Shown here: piece after piece, positions 9,581 to 17,858 of the stretch
Position numbering within the stretch: the stretch's first letter is position 1
Layout of the letters: the number at the start of each line of letters is the position of its first letter
Source: Minisyncoccota bacterium
GTDB taxonomy: Bacteria; Patescibacteriota; Minisyncoccia; Phycocordibacterales; UBA9973
NCBI GenBank assembly: GCA_018062505.1
Contig: JAGOSA010000001.1
Coordinates: 1 to 35,333 of the forward strand
Reading direction: 5' to 3'
Length of the DNA: 35,333 bases
Notes under the pieces: model-generated
What the model was told of the DNA's origin: nothing
Databases searched by the model: none
The model's input: the letters and a program-made list of their open reading frames with translations, nothing else
Translations under genes and position numbers: made by a program

Positions 9581-10153
9581 CTAAAGCATCGTTTCTTTGA
9601 GGCTTTTATTCACTTCTTTAGTAAGCGCTTCGCGGCGAAGTGCGACTTGTACCAAGAGTTCAGGCGTTATCGGCGCCTCCAATATGCTTTTTTCTCCGCT
9701 GTCCGTAACATAGCCAAGGTAAAAGAGAATGCGGAAAACAGCCAAGAGTTCAAGTGATGCAATATCTATGGTCTGATTTTTTATTGAGATAAAATTGATG
9801 ACCTCTATGATAGCCTCAAAAAGCGGCTCATTTTTTTCTTGTTCAGGAACGAGACGCCGCACCAAACCAGCGATCCTGTGGAGTGCTGTAAGTGTTGCCA
9901 TGTCGAGCGAGCCGAGGCTCAAAATCAAATCTGTGCTACCGGCGCGGTACGCAGCTTTTGTCACAATCAAATCAATTTGCGCAACCATATACGGCTGTAG
10001 CGCAAAGCGCTGCTTTGATGTCGGCTTCCTAAATCCCCTCGCATCCGCGCGCACTAAACCAAGATCTCTTGTATAGAGAACAATCTGCCTGTCTGCTTCC
10101 CCGCGCGAGTAGCCGCCAAGGACAATGGCTTCGGTGTGGTGGATGTGATTCAT
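9581..10153 (-). CDS. recO: DNA repair protein RecO (short)
   Basis: The N-terminus, TEAIVLGGYSRGEADRQIVL followed by YTRDLGLVRADARGFRKP (residues 8-45), is the RecO OB-fold signature. RecO loads RecA on SSB-coated single-stranded DNA and anneals strands in the RecFOR pathway. At 190 residues it is shorter than the usual 230-250 and shows no CxxC zinc motif in the C-terminal helical part. It lies three bases after the coiled-coil gene and 18 bases before the DUF11-like gene. RecO is a weakly conserved family, but the N-terminal match and size are good. Confidence 0.85.
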   Translation of the reverse strand: MNHIHHTEAIVLGGYSRGEADRQIVLYTRDLGLVRADARGFRKPTSKQRFALQPYMVAQIDLIVTKAAYRAGSTDLILSLGSLDMATLTALHRIAGLVRRLVPEQEKNEPLFEAIIEVINFISIKNQTIDIASLELLAVFRILFYLGYVTDSGEKSILEAPITPELLVQVALRREALTKEVNKSLKETML

Positions 10154-10156
10154 TAT

Positions 10157-10873
10157 TTAATTTATGCCTGGCCACTCTTCTTCAAATTGCTTCTTTGCCT
10201 TTTCGACAATACCAGAGCAATTAAAAATGAATGTATCAATGAGCTGATGGAATCTGCCGCCGTATTCCGTTTCAAGCTTGCTGCTTATTTTTTCGCTCTC
10301 GCTCGTAAGATCATTTATCTTATGCGCACTAGCCATTGCCTGTTCGCGCATCTGGTCAGAAACATGCTGTCGCAAATTACGCGCTATTTGCATTGTTGAA
10401 TTGTAAACATCAGTAATGCTAACTTCGATTGTACTTTTGAAATCATCAAGCTTTTCTGACAGCTCAGGGTGAGTTTCTTTAATTGCTTGCAAGTGTTTTT
10501 CAATCTCAGTAATTTTTTGTTCCATGACATCAAAAGGCGTGAAGTCGAGCATTATTTCACTCTGCTTCATTGCAGAATCCATTGCTTTGCTCGGCATATC
10601 AAAATGAGGACCAACCTCTTTTTTGAAATTATCTAGAGTAGCTGCCATTTCTTTATCAAAGAGATCATATTGGTCCTTCGCCAAAATAATGCAGCTTGTC
10701 GCTTCGCCCTTTATTTCATTATTAAATTGATCAAACGATTCAGGAAATTTACTTCGCGATTTGTAATGCTCAACAGCATCTGTGTATACAACAGATGTTT
10801 CTTTGACGCGCTTTTCGAATTGATTGAACTGCTCGTTGGACTCTTGATTATTTGGCATTCCTTCGCTGGACAT
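10157..10873 (-). CDS. Conserved coiled-coil protein of unknown function
   Basis: A 238-residue, highly charged, almost entirely helical protein with no transmembrane segment or signal peptide. Heptad-like stretches occur around residues 115-160 (EQKITEIEKHLQAIKE and following) and near 185-210. I do not recognise a family. It is tightly linked to recO (3-base gap) and follows the HAD gene by 39 bases, so it is co-transcribed with them. A structural or scaffolding role is possible but not supported by any motif. Confidence 0.7.
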   Translation of the reverse strand: MSSEGMPNNQESNEQFNQFEKRVKETSVVYTDAVEHYKSRSKFPESFDQFNNEIKGEATSCIILAKDQYDLFDKEMAATLDNFKKEVGPHFDMPSKAMDSAMKQSEIMLDFTPFDVMEQKITEIEKHLQAIKETHPELSEKLDDFKSTIEVSITDVYNSTMQIARNLRQHVSDQMREQAMASAHKINDLTSESEKISSKLETEYGGRFHQLIDTFIFNCSGIVEKAKKQFEEEWPGIN

Positions 10874-10912
10874 AAATGTGTGATTTCTTATTGATAAAGT
10901 AGTATTCCAATT

Positions 10913-11527
10913 TTACTGCAGAAGCTCTTCAATGGCCATCTCAAGCTCGCTTGGCGTTTTGACGATCTTCTCCGGATTCACAATCCGCAGCATTTCTTCA
11001 TCGTGCAAACCCCAGAGAACACCAATCGTTTTGACGCCAGTCGGCTTGGCCTCAAGCACATCGCCTGACGTGTCGGTGATCATTACGGCATCGTGCGGCT
11101 CTACCATATGAGTGCTCAAGATATGCTTAATTTTTTCTTCTTTGCTCAAATGCGATTCATAGCCGAGAACTTGAGTAAAATGCTCGAGTAATTCTTGGCC
11201 GCGCAAATAGTCTTTGATAACATCTTCTGATCCTGAAGAGACAATAAATATTTCATGGCTATTCGAAAATTTCCTGATGATATCGCCTAGTGCTTCTTGT
11301 ACTTTTTCCTCAGTAAGTTTTGCATTGTATTTATTTTTGTAATCTGGATCGAGTACAAATGTACCGGCCTGTATCCCATCGCGAACAGCCTCAATAAAGT
11401 TGCCATCGCTCATAGCTTGGAAAGTCGTGTATTCGAGATTAGGATTCGATTCTTTATATACGCTGTACCAGATTTCGGCCGTATTCACGAGCACGCCATC
11501 AAAGTCGAAGAGAAGAGCTTTTTTCAT
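10913..11527 (-). CDS. HAD-superfamily hydrolase (phosphatase-like)
   Basis: HAD motif I is DFDGVLV with nucleophile D8 and acid D10. Motif II is the SSGSED serine region near residue 98, a conserved lysine follows (KEEKIKH), and motif IV is ITDTSGDVLEA with its acidic pair. A helical cap lies between motifs I and II, as in the beta-phosphoglucomutase/Gph branch. These enzymes act as cytosolic phosphatases or phosphomutases on small metabolites; the substrate cannot be told. It starts five bases after ileS ends, so it is coupled to it. Confidence 0.88.
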   Translation of the reverse strand: MKKALLFDFDGVLVNTAEIWYSVYKESNPNLEYTTFQAMSDGNFIEAVRDGIQAGTFVLDPDYKNKYNAKLTEEKVQEALGDIIRKFSNSHEIFIVSSGSEDVIKDYLRGQELLEHFTQVLGYESHLSKEEKIKHILSTHMVEPHDAVMITDTSGDVLEAKPTGVKTIGVLWGLHDEEMLRIVNPEKIVKTPSELEMAIEELLQ

Positions 11528-11532
11528 ATTTT

Positions 11533-14500
11533 TTATTTCTCAATCTTAACCTTAAATACCAAGTCGCCAACCTTCACTTCTTCTCCATAGTTCGCGCCAA
11601 AGTTAATTCGCTCAGCCAAAACTGTTTTCTGGATATCGTCAGCAAATGTTTCAATCAGCTGTGTTCCCTGTTCATCGCTTTCAATTGTGAGAGTTATAAC
11701 ATCAGAAGGAGTAAGTCCTGCTGCTTTTCGCATATCCTGTATCGCACGCATAAGTTCCCGAACAACACCTTCTGCTCTGAGCTCAGGAGTGATTTCAGTT
11801 TCGAGAACAACTTCGCCTTTCGGCAATGATTCGTCAACAACGATTTCTTTGATATTGAGTTCCTCTTTCATGACGTCAAAATAATCTGCTGGCAGATTTT
11901 CCGAAATCGAAAGTTTCGAGAGTGGCTGGCGAACTGGGATTTTATTTTCCTGACGAGCAGCAAGTGCCTTCTCAACAATTGCGCGAGTGCGCTCCATATC
12001 TGAAAGAACGACATCGTTGACGACATCAGCAACTGGCCACTCCGAAAGATGAACGCTCTCTGCATCAGGATTTGCGCCGCTATCATTCTTAAGTTTCTGC
12101 CAAATGTCTTCAGCAGTGAAAGGCGCAAATGGCGCAAGAAGCTGAGCCAATATCCTCATGGCAAAGTAAAGAGTCGCTTTAGCTTCTTTTTCGTTGTTCT
12201 TAATACGTTCACGCGAACGACGCAAATACCACGTTGAAAGATCATCGATAAAGAGATCGAACGGTCGAGTCGCTTCCACGATATCGTACGCTTCCATGCC
12301 TCTAGTAATGTCAGTCACAAGTTGATTAAGTCGCGACATGATCCAAGCATCGAGAACGTTATTTGAAGCCGGAGCTGCTGCACTTTCGACACTCATATCG
12401 CGATAGAGTTCGTAGAACGTGAGAACGTTATACAAACGACCGATCAATTTCTTACTAATATCATCAACGCTTTTTTCAGAGAAATTAGCATCCTCGCCTT
12501 TCATTAGCGGACTGGACATAAGATAGAGTCGGAGCGCATCGACACCATACTTATCAAATAAGATCCACGGATCGGGAAAATTATTTTTTGACTTCGACAT
12601 TTTCTGTCCATCTTCTGCTTGGAGTGTACCAGTTGTGACAATATGTTCGAATGGCGCATGGCCAAAGAGCACCGTTGAAATAACGTGCGAGTAGTAGAAC
12701 CACGTACGAGTTTGCGCAATATACTCTGCTACAAAACCTGCTGGGAAATTTTCTTTTATCCAATTTGGGCGATCGAATGGATGGTGGTCTTGAGCAAATG
12801 GCATTGAACCAGATTCAAACCAACAATCGATAACTTCCGGAATGCGTGTATATTCTTCATCGTTTTCATCTACTAACGTTACGGCATCGATGTATGGTCG
12901 GTGGAAATCAAGATCATAGTCGGCAGTATGCGGGAATGGTACGAAGTCGATTTTTTTATATTCAGCATTTTTATAGTATCGATAATGTTCAGCTTTTGTA
13001 AGAATGTCGAAACAAGCATCAGGAGCAAGTCTGTTGACGCCCGTTTCGAGTGACCACGCCGGACCACCATGAGTAACGATGAGAATTTTTTTACCTTTAT
13101 ACTTTGATTCAATATCAAAGATGAATGAAAGCATGCGCTTACGTAGATCACAGTATGATTCACCACCCTCAGGAGCCTTGCGGTAGTATTCTATTTTCTT
13201 TGGAAATGCCGCGTGGAAATCATCCCAAGTTTTACCATTAAACGTTTTGCCCAAATACATTTCTCCGAGTCGCGCATCTTCGATGAGTGCATTACCGGAC
13301 AAACCAAAAGCCTCAGCAACTTCCATCGCTGTATTTTTTGTTCGAGCAAACGGTGAATAGATAATGTAATCGAGATCAGTTTCAGTTTTGAGTTTTGCCG
13401 CAGATTCAGCCACAACTTTTTTGCCACCCTCCGTTAGTTCGGATGGCTCAGTGATCTCGTCAGAGACAAGATTTTTGAGATTACCATCTGTTTCACCGTG
13501 GCGCATAACGAAATAGGTGTTGCCCGATTTTTTAGTTTTCTCTAGGAGTTCAGTAAGTGAACCAACAAAGAGCAATTCGCCTTTTTGATTTTTCCAAATC
13601 GGAAGCGGTGAAGCCCAATAGCGATTACGCGAGATCGTCCAGTCTGGTGCACTTTCAAGAATCGCACCGAAGCGACCATTCTTGAGGTGTGCTGGTACCC
13701 AATTCATTTCTTTGGCATGATCAATGAGGTCAGATTTTATTTTCTGAATATTTACGAACCACGACGGCAGTGCGTAATAGTAGAGCGGTGTATCACAGCG
13801 ATGACAGTGCGGGTATGAGTGAATGATCTTTTCTTTTTCAAAAAGGTGGTGATTATGCGCGAGGTATTTAATGATCTCAATGTCACCTGCCTGATGATTG
13901 TCTTTCGGCTTTACGTATTGACCTGGGAAATGACTGATTTCATCTTTGAATTTTCCTGTTGGCGTAACGTGAATGATCCATGGTAAATTTTCTTTCTTAG
14001 CGAGATTCATATCGTCTTCGCCAAATGCTGGGGCAATATGCACGACACCAGTACCAGCATCAAGCGTGACAAAATCTGCTGCGACAACAGTCCAGGTTTT
14101 CTTGCCGCTACTTGGCGCTTTTTCGCCGGCAATATTTTCGTCGTGCATATAGTAATCAAAAACTGGTTCGTACTTTTTGCCGACAAGCTCACTTCCCTTC
14201 ACCTCCCCGACAATTTCATATGCAGGCTTAATGACCGACAACCGTTCTTTAGCCAAAATGTATGTCGCTTCTTCTATCTTTATTTTGACATAATCAAATT
14301 CAGGATTAATTGCAAGTGCAACGTTCCCTGGAAGTGTCCAAGGAGTTGTTGTCCAAGCGATCAAATATGTTTTAGGTTCATCAACAAGTGCGAATTTTAC
14401 ATAAGCAGAAATATCTGTGATATCTTTGTAGCTATTATCCATGGCGATCTCGGAGTTAGCGATCGGTGTTTCGCAACGGGGACAGTAAGCAAGCACGCGA

Positions 14501-15030
14501 ACACCTTCATAGACGAGACCTTTTTTATTGAGCTCAGAAAGTGCCCACCAAACAGATTCGATGAACGTATTGTCCATTGTCTTGTAACCATTATCAAAAT
14601 CAACCCAGCGACCGATACGATCAACAGTTTTTTTCCATTCACCAACGTATGTCAACACTTTGCTGCGCGCAGTTTCGGTAAAGTTTTCAATACCGTATGC
14701 TTCAATCTCTTTGCGCCCAGAAATACCTAAAGTTTTTTCAACAATGTTTTCAATCGGCAAACCATGACAATCCCAACCCCACCGTCGAGGAACGTGGTAA
14801 CCTTGCATCGTTTTGTAGCGACCGACGACATCTTTTGCTGTACTGCCGAGAACATGGCCGTAGTGCGGCAGGCCTGTTGCGAACGGCGGACCGTCGTAAA
14901 AAACGTAGTTACCTTTCGGCGCATCTTTGAGCAGCGATTTTTGGAACATGCTCTCCTTTTGCCAAAAAGTGAGAATTTTTTCTTCGCGCTCAGCTTGCAC
15001 TGATTTTTTTGTTTCTTCGTTGTCTTTCAT
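11533..15030 (-). CDS. ileS: Isoleucyl-tRNA synthetase (type 2) with an inserted histidine-phosphatase domain
   Basis: The 1165-residue enzyme charges tRNA-Ile. The HIGH motif is HYGH (56-59) inside GPPFATGLPHYGH, the eukaryote-like IleRS2 form. The CP1 editing domain is intact (TTTPWTLPGN at 227-236, GEDD at 337-340), and KMSKS is at 810-814. Between SLTELLEK (about 498) and the DFHRPYID segment (708-715), where IleRS normally has a short linker, lies about 190 residues of histidine-phosphatase fold: RHGET (510-514), SPFAR (559-563), E590, GGES (622-625) and VTHGGP (652-657). All catalytic residues of that superfamily are present. The frame is uninterrupted, so this is a domain insertion rather than two genes. 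Expression is probably controlled by the upstream T-box leader. HAD, coiled-coil and recO genes follow closely. Confidence 0.97.
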   Translation of the reverse strand: MKDNEETKKSVQAEREEKILTFWQKESMFQKSLLKDAPKGNYVFYDGPPFATGLPHYGHVLGSTAKDVVGRYKTMQGYHVPRRWGWDCHGLPIENIVEKTLGISGRKEIEAYGIENFTETARSKVLTYVGEWKKTVDRIGRWVDFDNGYKTMDNTFIESVWWALSELNKKGLVYEGVRVLAYCPRCETPIANSEIAMDNSYKDITDISAYVKFALVDEPKTYLIAWTTTPWTLPGNVALAINPEFDYVKIKIEEATYILAKERLSVIKPAYEIVGEVKGSELVGKKYEPVFDYYMHDENIAGEKAPSSGKKTWTVVAADFVTLDAGTGVVHIAPAFGEDDMNLAKKENLPWIIHVTPTGKFKDEISHFPGQYVKPKDNHQAGDIEIIKYLAHNHHLFEKEKIIHSYPHCHRCDTPLYYYALPSWFVNIQKIKSDLIDHAKEMNWVPAHLKNGRFGAILESAPDWTISRNRYWASPLPIWKNQKGELLFVGSLTELLEKTKKSGNTYFVMRHGETDGNLKNLVSDEITEPSELTEGGKKVVAESAAKLKTETDLDYIIYSPFARTKNTAMEVAEAFGLSGNALIEDARLGEMYLGKTFNGKTWDDFHAAFPKKIEYYRKAPEGGESYCDLRKRMLSFIFDIESKYKGKKILIVTHGGPAWSLETGVNRLAPDACFDILTKAEHYRYYKNAEYKKIDFVPFPHTADYDLDFHRPYIDAVTLVDENDEEYTRIPEVIDCWFESGSMPFAQDHHPFDRPNWIKENFPAGFVAEYIAQTRTWFYYSHVISTVLFGHAPFEHIVTTGTLQAEDGQKMSKSKNNFPDPWILFDKYGVDALRLYLMSSPLMKGEDANFSEKSVDDISKKLIGRLYNVLTFYELYRDMSVESAAAPASNNVLDAWIMSRLNQLVTDITRGMEAYDIVEATRPFDLFIDDLSTWYLRRSRERIKNNEKEAKATLYFAMRILAQLLAPFAPFTAEDIWQKLKNDSGANPDAESVHLSEWPVADVVNDVVLSDMERTRAIVEKALAARQENKIPVRQPLSKLSISENLPADYFDVMKEELNIKEIVVDESLPKGEVVLETEITPELRAEGVVRELMRAIQDMRKAAGLTPSDVITLTIESDEQGTQLIETFADDIQKTVLAERINFGANYGEEVKVGDLVFKVKIEK

Positions 15031-15280
15031 ATTTTTTAATAATTATTTTAAATATTCTTAATGTTGTTTGGGTAAAATAAAAACTCGCCCACGAATCACG
15101 ATCAATTGATCATAATCCAAGGGCGAGCTTCTGCACGCGGTACCACCTTAGTTTCTGCGCGACTTTCGCGCAACTCATTTATTGCTGTAACGGGCAACCC
15201 GCCGGAGTCTACTCAATTCTTTCCGGAGCTCAGAGGTGATCCCGCTTTTGCTTACGCATGGCGGCCTCTTCATCGCTTGT
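15031..15280 (-). promoter_or_regulatory. T-box riboswitch leader of ileS
   Basis: The T-box AAGGTGGTACCGCG lies at 15136-15149; its UGGU bulge would pair with the ACCA end of uncharged tRNA-Ile. Upstream are the conserved GAATTGAGTAGA and CCCGTTACAGC segments (Stem II/III region). Stem I is tiny: AGAGGCCGC (15261-15269) pairs with GCGG and CCTCT, leaving GATCA unpaired, so the specifier is AUC (Ile) at 15238-15240. The first bases of the T-box (AAGG) can also pair with CCTT beside the terminator 5' arm, giving the alternative antiterminator. Confidence 0.93.
15074..15127 (-). terminator. T-box attenuator terminator upstream of ileS
   Basis: CTCGCCC (15121-15127) pairs with GGGCGAG (15084-15090), and the long loop folds further as an 11-bp helix, with G-U pairs, around AATT. 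The 3' arm is followed by TTTTTATTTT. It would stop transcription when tRNA-Ile is charged. Confidence 0.9.
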
Positions 15281-15286
15281 GACCTA

Positions 15287-15314
15287 ACTATAGGACAAAG
15301 CAGGAATTTTGCAA
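15287..15314 (-). promoter_or_regulatory. Promoter of the ileS T-box transcript
   Basis: -35 TTGCAA at 15309-15314, 16-bp spacer, -10 TATAGT at 15287-15292. Initiation would be near 15280, just before Stem I, which fits the expected 5' end of the riboswitch. Confidence 0.65.
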
Positions 15315-15333
15315 GAAGCAGCATATTCGGCAC

Positions 15334-15366
15334 AAAAAAAATGAGACCCTCGAGTAGAGAGTCTCA
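15334..15366 (-). terminator. Terminator after the 130-residue unknown gene
   Basis: Stem GTGAGAC/GTCTCA (core arms at 15361-15366 and 15342-15347), then eight T on the minus strand. It separates this gene from the ileS promoter. Confidence 0.85.
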
Positions 15367-15397
15367 CGTTTCACTTAGTCACTATTCAAACTTTATT

Positions 15398-15790
15398 TTA
15401 CATTGTCTGCTCAGTAAGAATTTTCTGATCATAAGATACTTCTTTTTCAGACGGCAGAGTCTGGTAGCTGCGCTCAAAATCAATTGATTCGCTTTCGATT
15501 CTGTTTCCTTTAACATACATCGTTCGGCGAATATCATAGTATTCATCTCGAACTCCAGGCTTTAAGCGAGGATAAATGTAGATTACATCCTTTTTGTGGT
15601 CAGCGACGTAAAAGTCGAGGCCTGCAATTTCGAATGTATTTGAAGCCATGGCCAATATTTTTGGCCAATCTTTATGCTGCTTAATGAGGTATGCATGCTT
15701 AAAAGGATCTTTTTCGAGTATATTGCCACGCTCGCAGATATTCCTAAGATTATCCCTGATAGCGTCCGCAACATTTATATATGTATACAT
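15398..15790 (-). CDS. Hypothetical protein, 130 residues
   Basis: A soluble, charged protein I do not recognise. The N-terminus (YTYINVADAIRDNLRNICERG) is helical, and the middle is beta-rich (FEIAGLDFYVADHKKDVIYIYPR). There are no signal peptide, membrane helices or obvious catalytic motifs. It has its own good promoter 29 bases upstream and its own terminator, so it is a one-gene unit divergent from rarA. The ATG at 15790 follows an A/T-rich leader without a Shine-Dalgarno sequence. Confidence 0.72.
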   Translation of the reverse strand: MYTYINVADAIRDNLRNICERGNILEKDPFKHAYLIKQHKDWPKILAMASNTFEIAGLDFYVADHKKDVIYIYPRLKPGVRDEYYDIRRTMYVKGNRIESESIDFERSYQTLPSEKEVSYDQKILTEQTM

Positions 15791-15818
15791 AGTTTAAGGA
15801 TTTATATGTTTCTCAAGT

Positions 15819-15847
15819 ATCATACCAAAATATAACGATCTTGTCAA
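15819..15847 (-). promoter_or_regulatory. Promoter of the 130-residue unknown gene
   Basis: -35 TTGACA (15842-15847), 17-bp spacer, -10 TATGAT (15819-15824). The -35 box overlaps the TTGTCA that could serve the divergent rarA promoter. Confidence 0.75.
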
Positions 15848-15866
15848 TAGATGCATTTGCTATACT
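15841..15866 (+). promoter_or_regulatory. rarA promoter with extended -10, probable leaderless start
   Basis: TGCTATACT is an extended -10 (hexamer 15861-15866), only six bases before the ATG at 15873. The nearest -35-like TTGTCA (15841-15846) is only 14 bp away, so the extended -10 is probably the main determinant. Confidence 0.55.
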
Positions 15867-15872
15867 ATACCT

Positions 15873-17090
15873 ATGAAAAAACCGAGGGCAAAAACCCTAA
15901 ATAATAGCCAAAATACAGCTCCTTTGCCCTCTGAACTCCGCCCAGAGAGCTTGGCTGATTTCTATGGCCAAAAGCACCTTGTCGGGGACGGTATGCCCCT
16001 TAAAGTTGCCATAGACAAAAAGCACCTCTTTTCCTTCATTTTGTGGGGTCCGCCAGGTACTGGAAAAACTACCTTGGCGCGAATATATGCCAAAAGCCTA
16101 GATGCTGAGCTATTCGAACTTTCGGCTGTTTCGGCCGGAAAGGACGATATTCGGGAAATTGTGAATCAGCCGATCGGCCTCATGAGCAAGCCCAAAGTCA
16201 TGTTTCTCGACGAAATCCATCGCTTCAACAAAGCGCAGCAGGACTTCCTTTTGCCGTACGTCGAATCGGGACAACTAACCCTCATCGGCGCAACGACAGA
16301 AAATCCGAGTTTTGAAGTTATACCGGCGCTTCTCTCTCGCGCTCGGGTTTTCATTTTAGAAAGTCTAGATGAAGACAGCATCAAGAAAATATTACTTCGA
16401 GCAGTCGGCGAAACGTCAAATTATAAATCCGCAGCAAAAAACAAAATTCCGAAAGACGCACTTGACTGGCTTGTCTCATTTGCGAACGGCGACGCACGCC
16501 AAGCGCTCGGCCTACTTGATACTGTCATGCGGCTTTACGGCAAAGTCACTGTTCCCCTTCTCGAAGACTCACTCCAGTCAAAATTCATTCGCTACGACAA
16601 AAAAGGCGAAGAGCACTACAATACTATTTCGGCATTTATCAAAAGCATGCGCGCTTCGCAGCCAGACGCTGCTCTCTACTATCTCGCGAGAATGATCGAC
16701 GCCGGCGAAGACCCAAAGTTCATTGCTCGGCGCATGGTTATTTTTGCTTCTGAAGACATCGGCATGGAAGTGCCGACTGCACTCGTCGTCGCAAACGAAG
16801 TTTTCCGCGCAGTCGAAATCATTGGCCTACCGGAAGCGCAGATCAATCTTGCTCATGGAGTAACGTACCTTTCGCTCTGCAAGAAAAGCAAAGCATCGTA
16901 CGAAGCCTACTTCGAAGCACTCGCCGATGTGCAAGCTCATGGCAACTTGCCGATCCCAATGAAGATCCGAAATGCACCGACAAAACTCATGAAAGATATT
17001 GGCTACGGCAAAGGCTATGAAAGATACACTAAAGAAGATTTGCTGCCGGAAAAACTGAAAGGCAAAACGTACTACAAAAGAAAGAAATAA
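15873..17090 (+). CDS. rarA: RarA/MgsA-type AAA+ ATPase (replication-associated recombination protein)
   Basis: The AAA+ core has Walker A GPPGTGKT (59-66), Walker [11 protein letters not shown] with D113/E114, and sensor region GATTENPSF followed by the ALLSRARVF arginine-finger segment. The C-terminal part carries the family's own domains ([19 protein letters not shown] and the [16 protein letters not shown] segment), which separates it from RuvB and clamp-loader subunits. RarA acts at stalled replication forks. The 405-residue length is normal. The gene is the only plus-strand gene in this part and its stop directly abuts the stop of the convergent gene at 17091. Identification is secure. 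Confidence 0.95.
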   Translation: MKKPRAKTLNNSQNTAPLPSELRPESLADFYGQKHLVGDGMPLKVAIDKKHLFSFILWGPPGTGKTTLARIYAKSLDAELFELSAVSAGKDDIREIVNQPIGLMSKPKVMFLDEIHRFNKAQQDFLLPYVESGQLTLIGATTENPSFEVIPALLSRARVFILESLDEDSIKKILLRAVGETSNYKSAAKNKIPKDALDWLVSFANGDARQALGLLDTVMRLYGKVTVPLLEDSLQSKFIRYDKKGEEHYNTISAFIKSMRASQPDAALYYLARMIDAGEDPKFIARRMVIFASEDIGMEVPTALVVANEVFRAVEIIGLPEAQINLAHGVTYLSLCKKSKASYEAYFEALADVQAHGNLPIPMKIRNAPTKLMKDIGYGKGYERYTKEDLLPEKLKGKTYYKRKK

Positions 17091-17849
17091 CTAGCGCCGC
17101 GAGAATTGTGCATTAACCGATTCTCCTTGCCAGCTCATGTATACAGAAATAATGCTGCAGTAGCCGCCTTCTGTTTCTGACATTCCATTTCTCTTTCGCA
17201 CGAGCTTAACTACATTTTCATAGCCCGCATCGCACGTCATTATTTGAGAAGGGCGAAGTCCGTCGTTGTTCCCCTTTAGGGAAAGCTCTACGCTATTGCC
17301 GACAATAGTATTTTTTGCCCAAGCAGCAAACTCTTTTTCTTTATCGAGATTATCAATGCCGAGCAACCGAAGCACCATTCCATTTTCAAGCAATACGAGA
17401 TTGTACTCTTCATCGATAGCCACAACTTTTTGCGGATTCTGAAATATGAGAGTGACTGCTTCGCTCACATCTTCTTGCTTTGCATCGTATGTAGCCCATT
17501 CATTTTGTCTTTCAATTCTGTAGGAAGATTGCACCGCAGGAGTAATAAGAGGAACAATAAGCCGGCTCGCCAACCCTGGCAACGGAAAAGCTATAACGCT
17601 AACAATAATAAGCGCCCAAGAAAGTGCATGAGGTTTCATCTTTCTCAAATAGAAAATGCCTTTCACGATACCTACAATACAAACAACCAAAGCAATCATC
17701 ACATACGGCCACGAACCAATTGCATCCCAGCCGCCGCGTATTTCACCGAGCGCAATGTAGAAAGCGATTGCAGTACTGAGAATAATTTCGAGAACAATAA
17801 TAAATACAGCAAAGAGTTTGCCTTTCCGATGAAGTGGTTGTTTTTCCAT
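17091..17849 (-). CDS. Membrane protein with three helices and an OB/SNase-like C-terminal domain
   Basis: Residues 12-34, 47-68 and 76-98 form three transmembrane helices; residues 100-252 are soluble. Within the soluble part, ENGMVLRLLGIDNLDKEKEF (155-174) followed by AWAKNTIVGNSVELSL resembles the staphylococcal-nuclease fold pattern (VRLxGID...GxxVxL), but the catalytic Arg/Glu set is not evident, so it may be a degenerate, non-catalytic copy. This relation is a motif impression only. It is last in the dut-argS run, nine bases after argS, and ends against the rarA stop. Confidence 0.7.
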   Translation of the reverse strand: MEKQPLHRKGKLFAVFIIVLEIILSTAIAFYIALGEIRGGWDAIGSWPYVMIALVVCIVGIVKGIFYLRKMKPHALSWALIIVSVIAFPLPGLASRLIVPLITPAVQSSYRIERQNEWATYDAKQEDVSEAVTLIFQNPQKVVAIDEEYNLVLLENGMVLRLLGIDNLDKEKEFAAWAKNTIVGNSVELSLKGNNDGLRPSQIMTCDAGYENVVKLVRKRNGMSETEGGYCSIISVYMSWQGESVNAQFSRR

Positions 17850-17858
17850 GTACCTATT

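Noticed and set aside
14038-14730. Plus-strand open frame of 230 codons inside ileS
   Set aside because: It lies opposite conserved IleRS sequence, is Cys/Phe-rich and has no recognisable motifs.
15841-15866. Standard -35/-10 promoter for rarA using TTGTCA
   Set aside because: The spacer would be only 14 bp; I kept the extended -10 reading and lowered the confidence.
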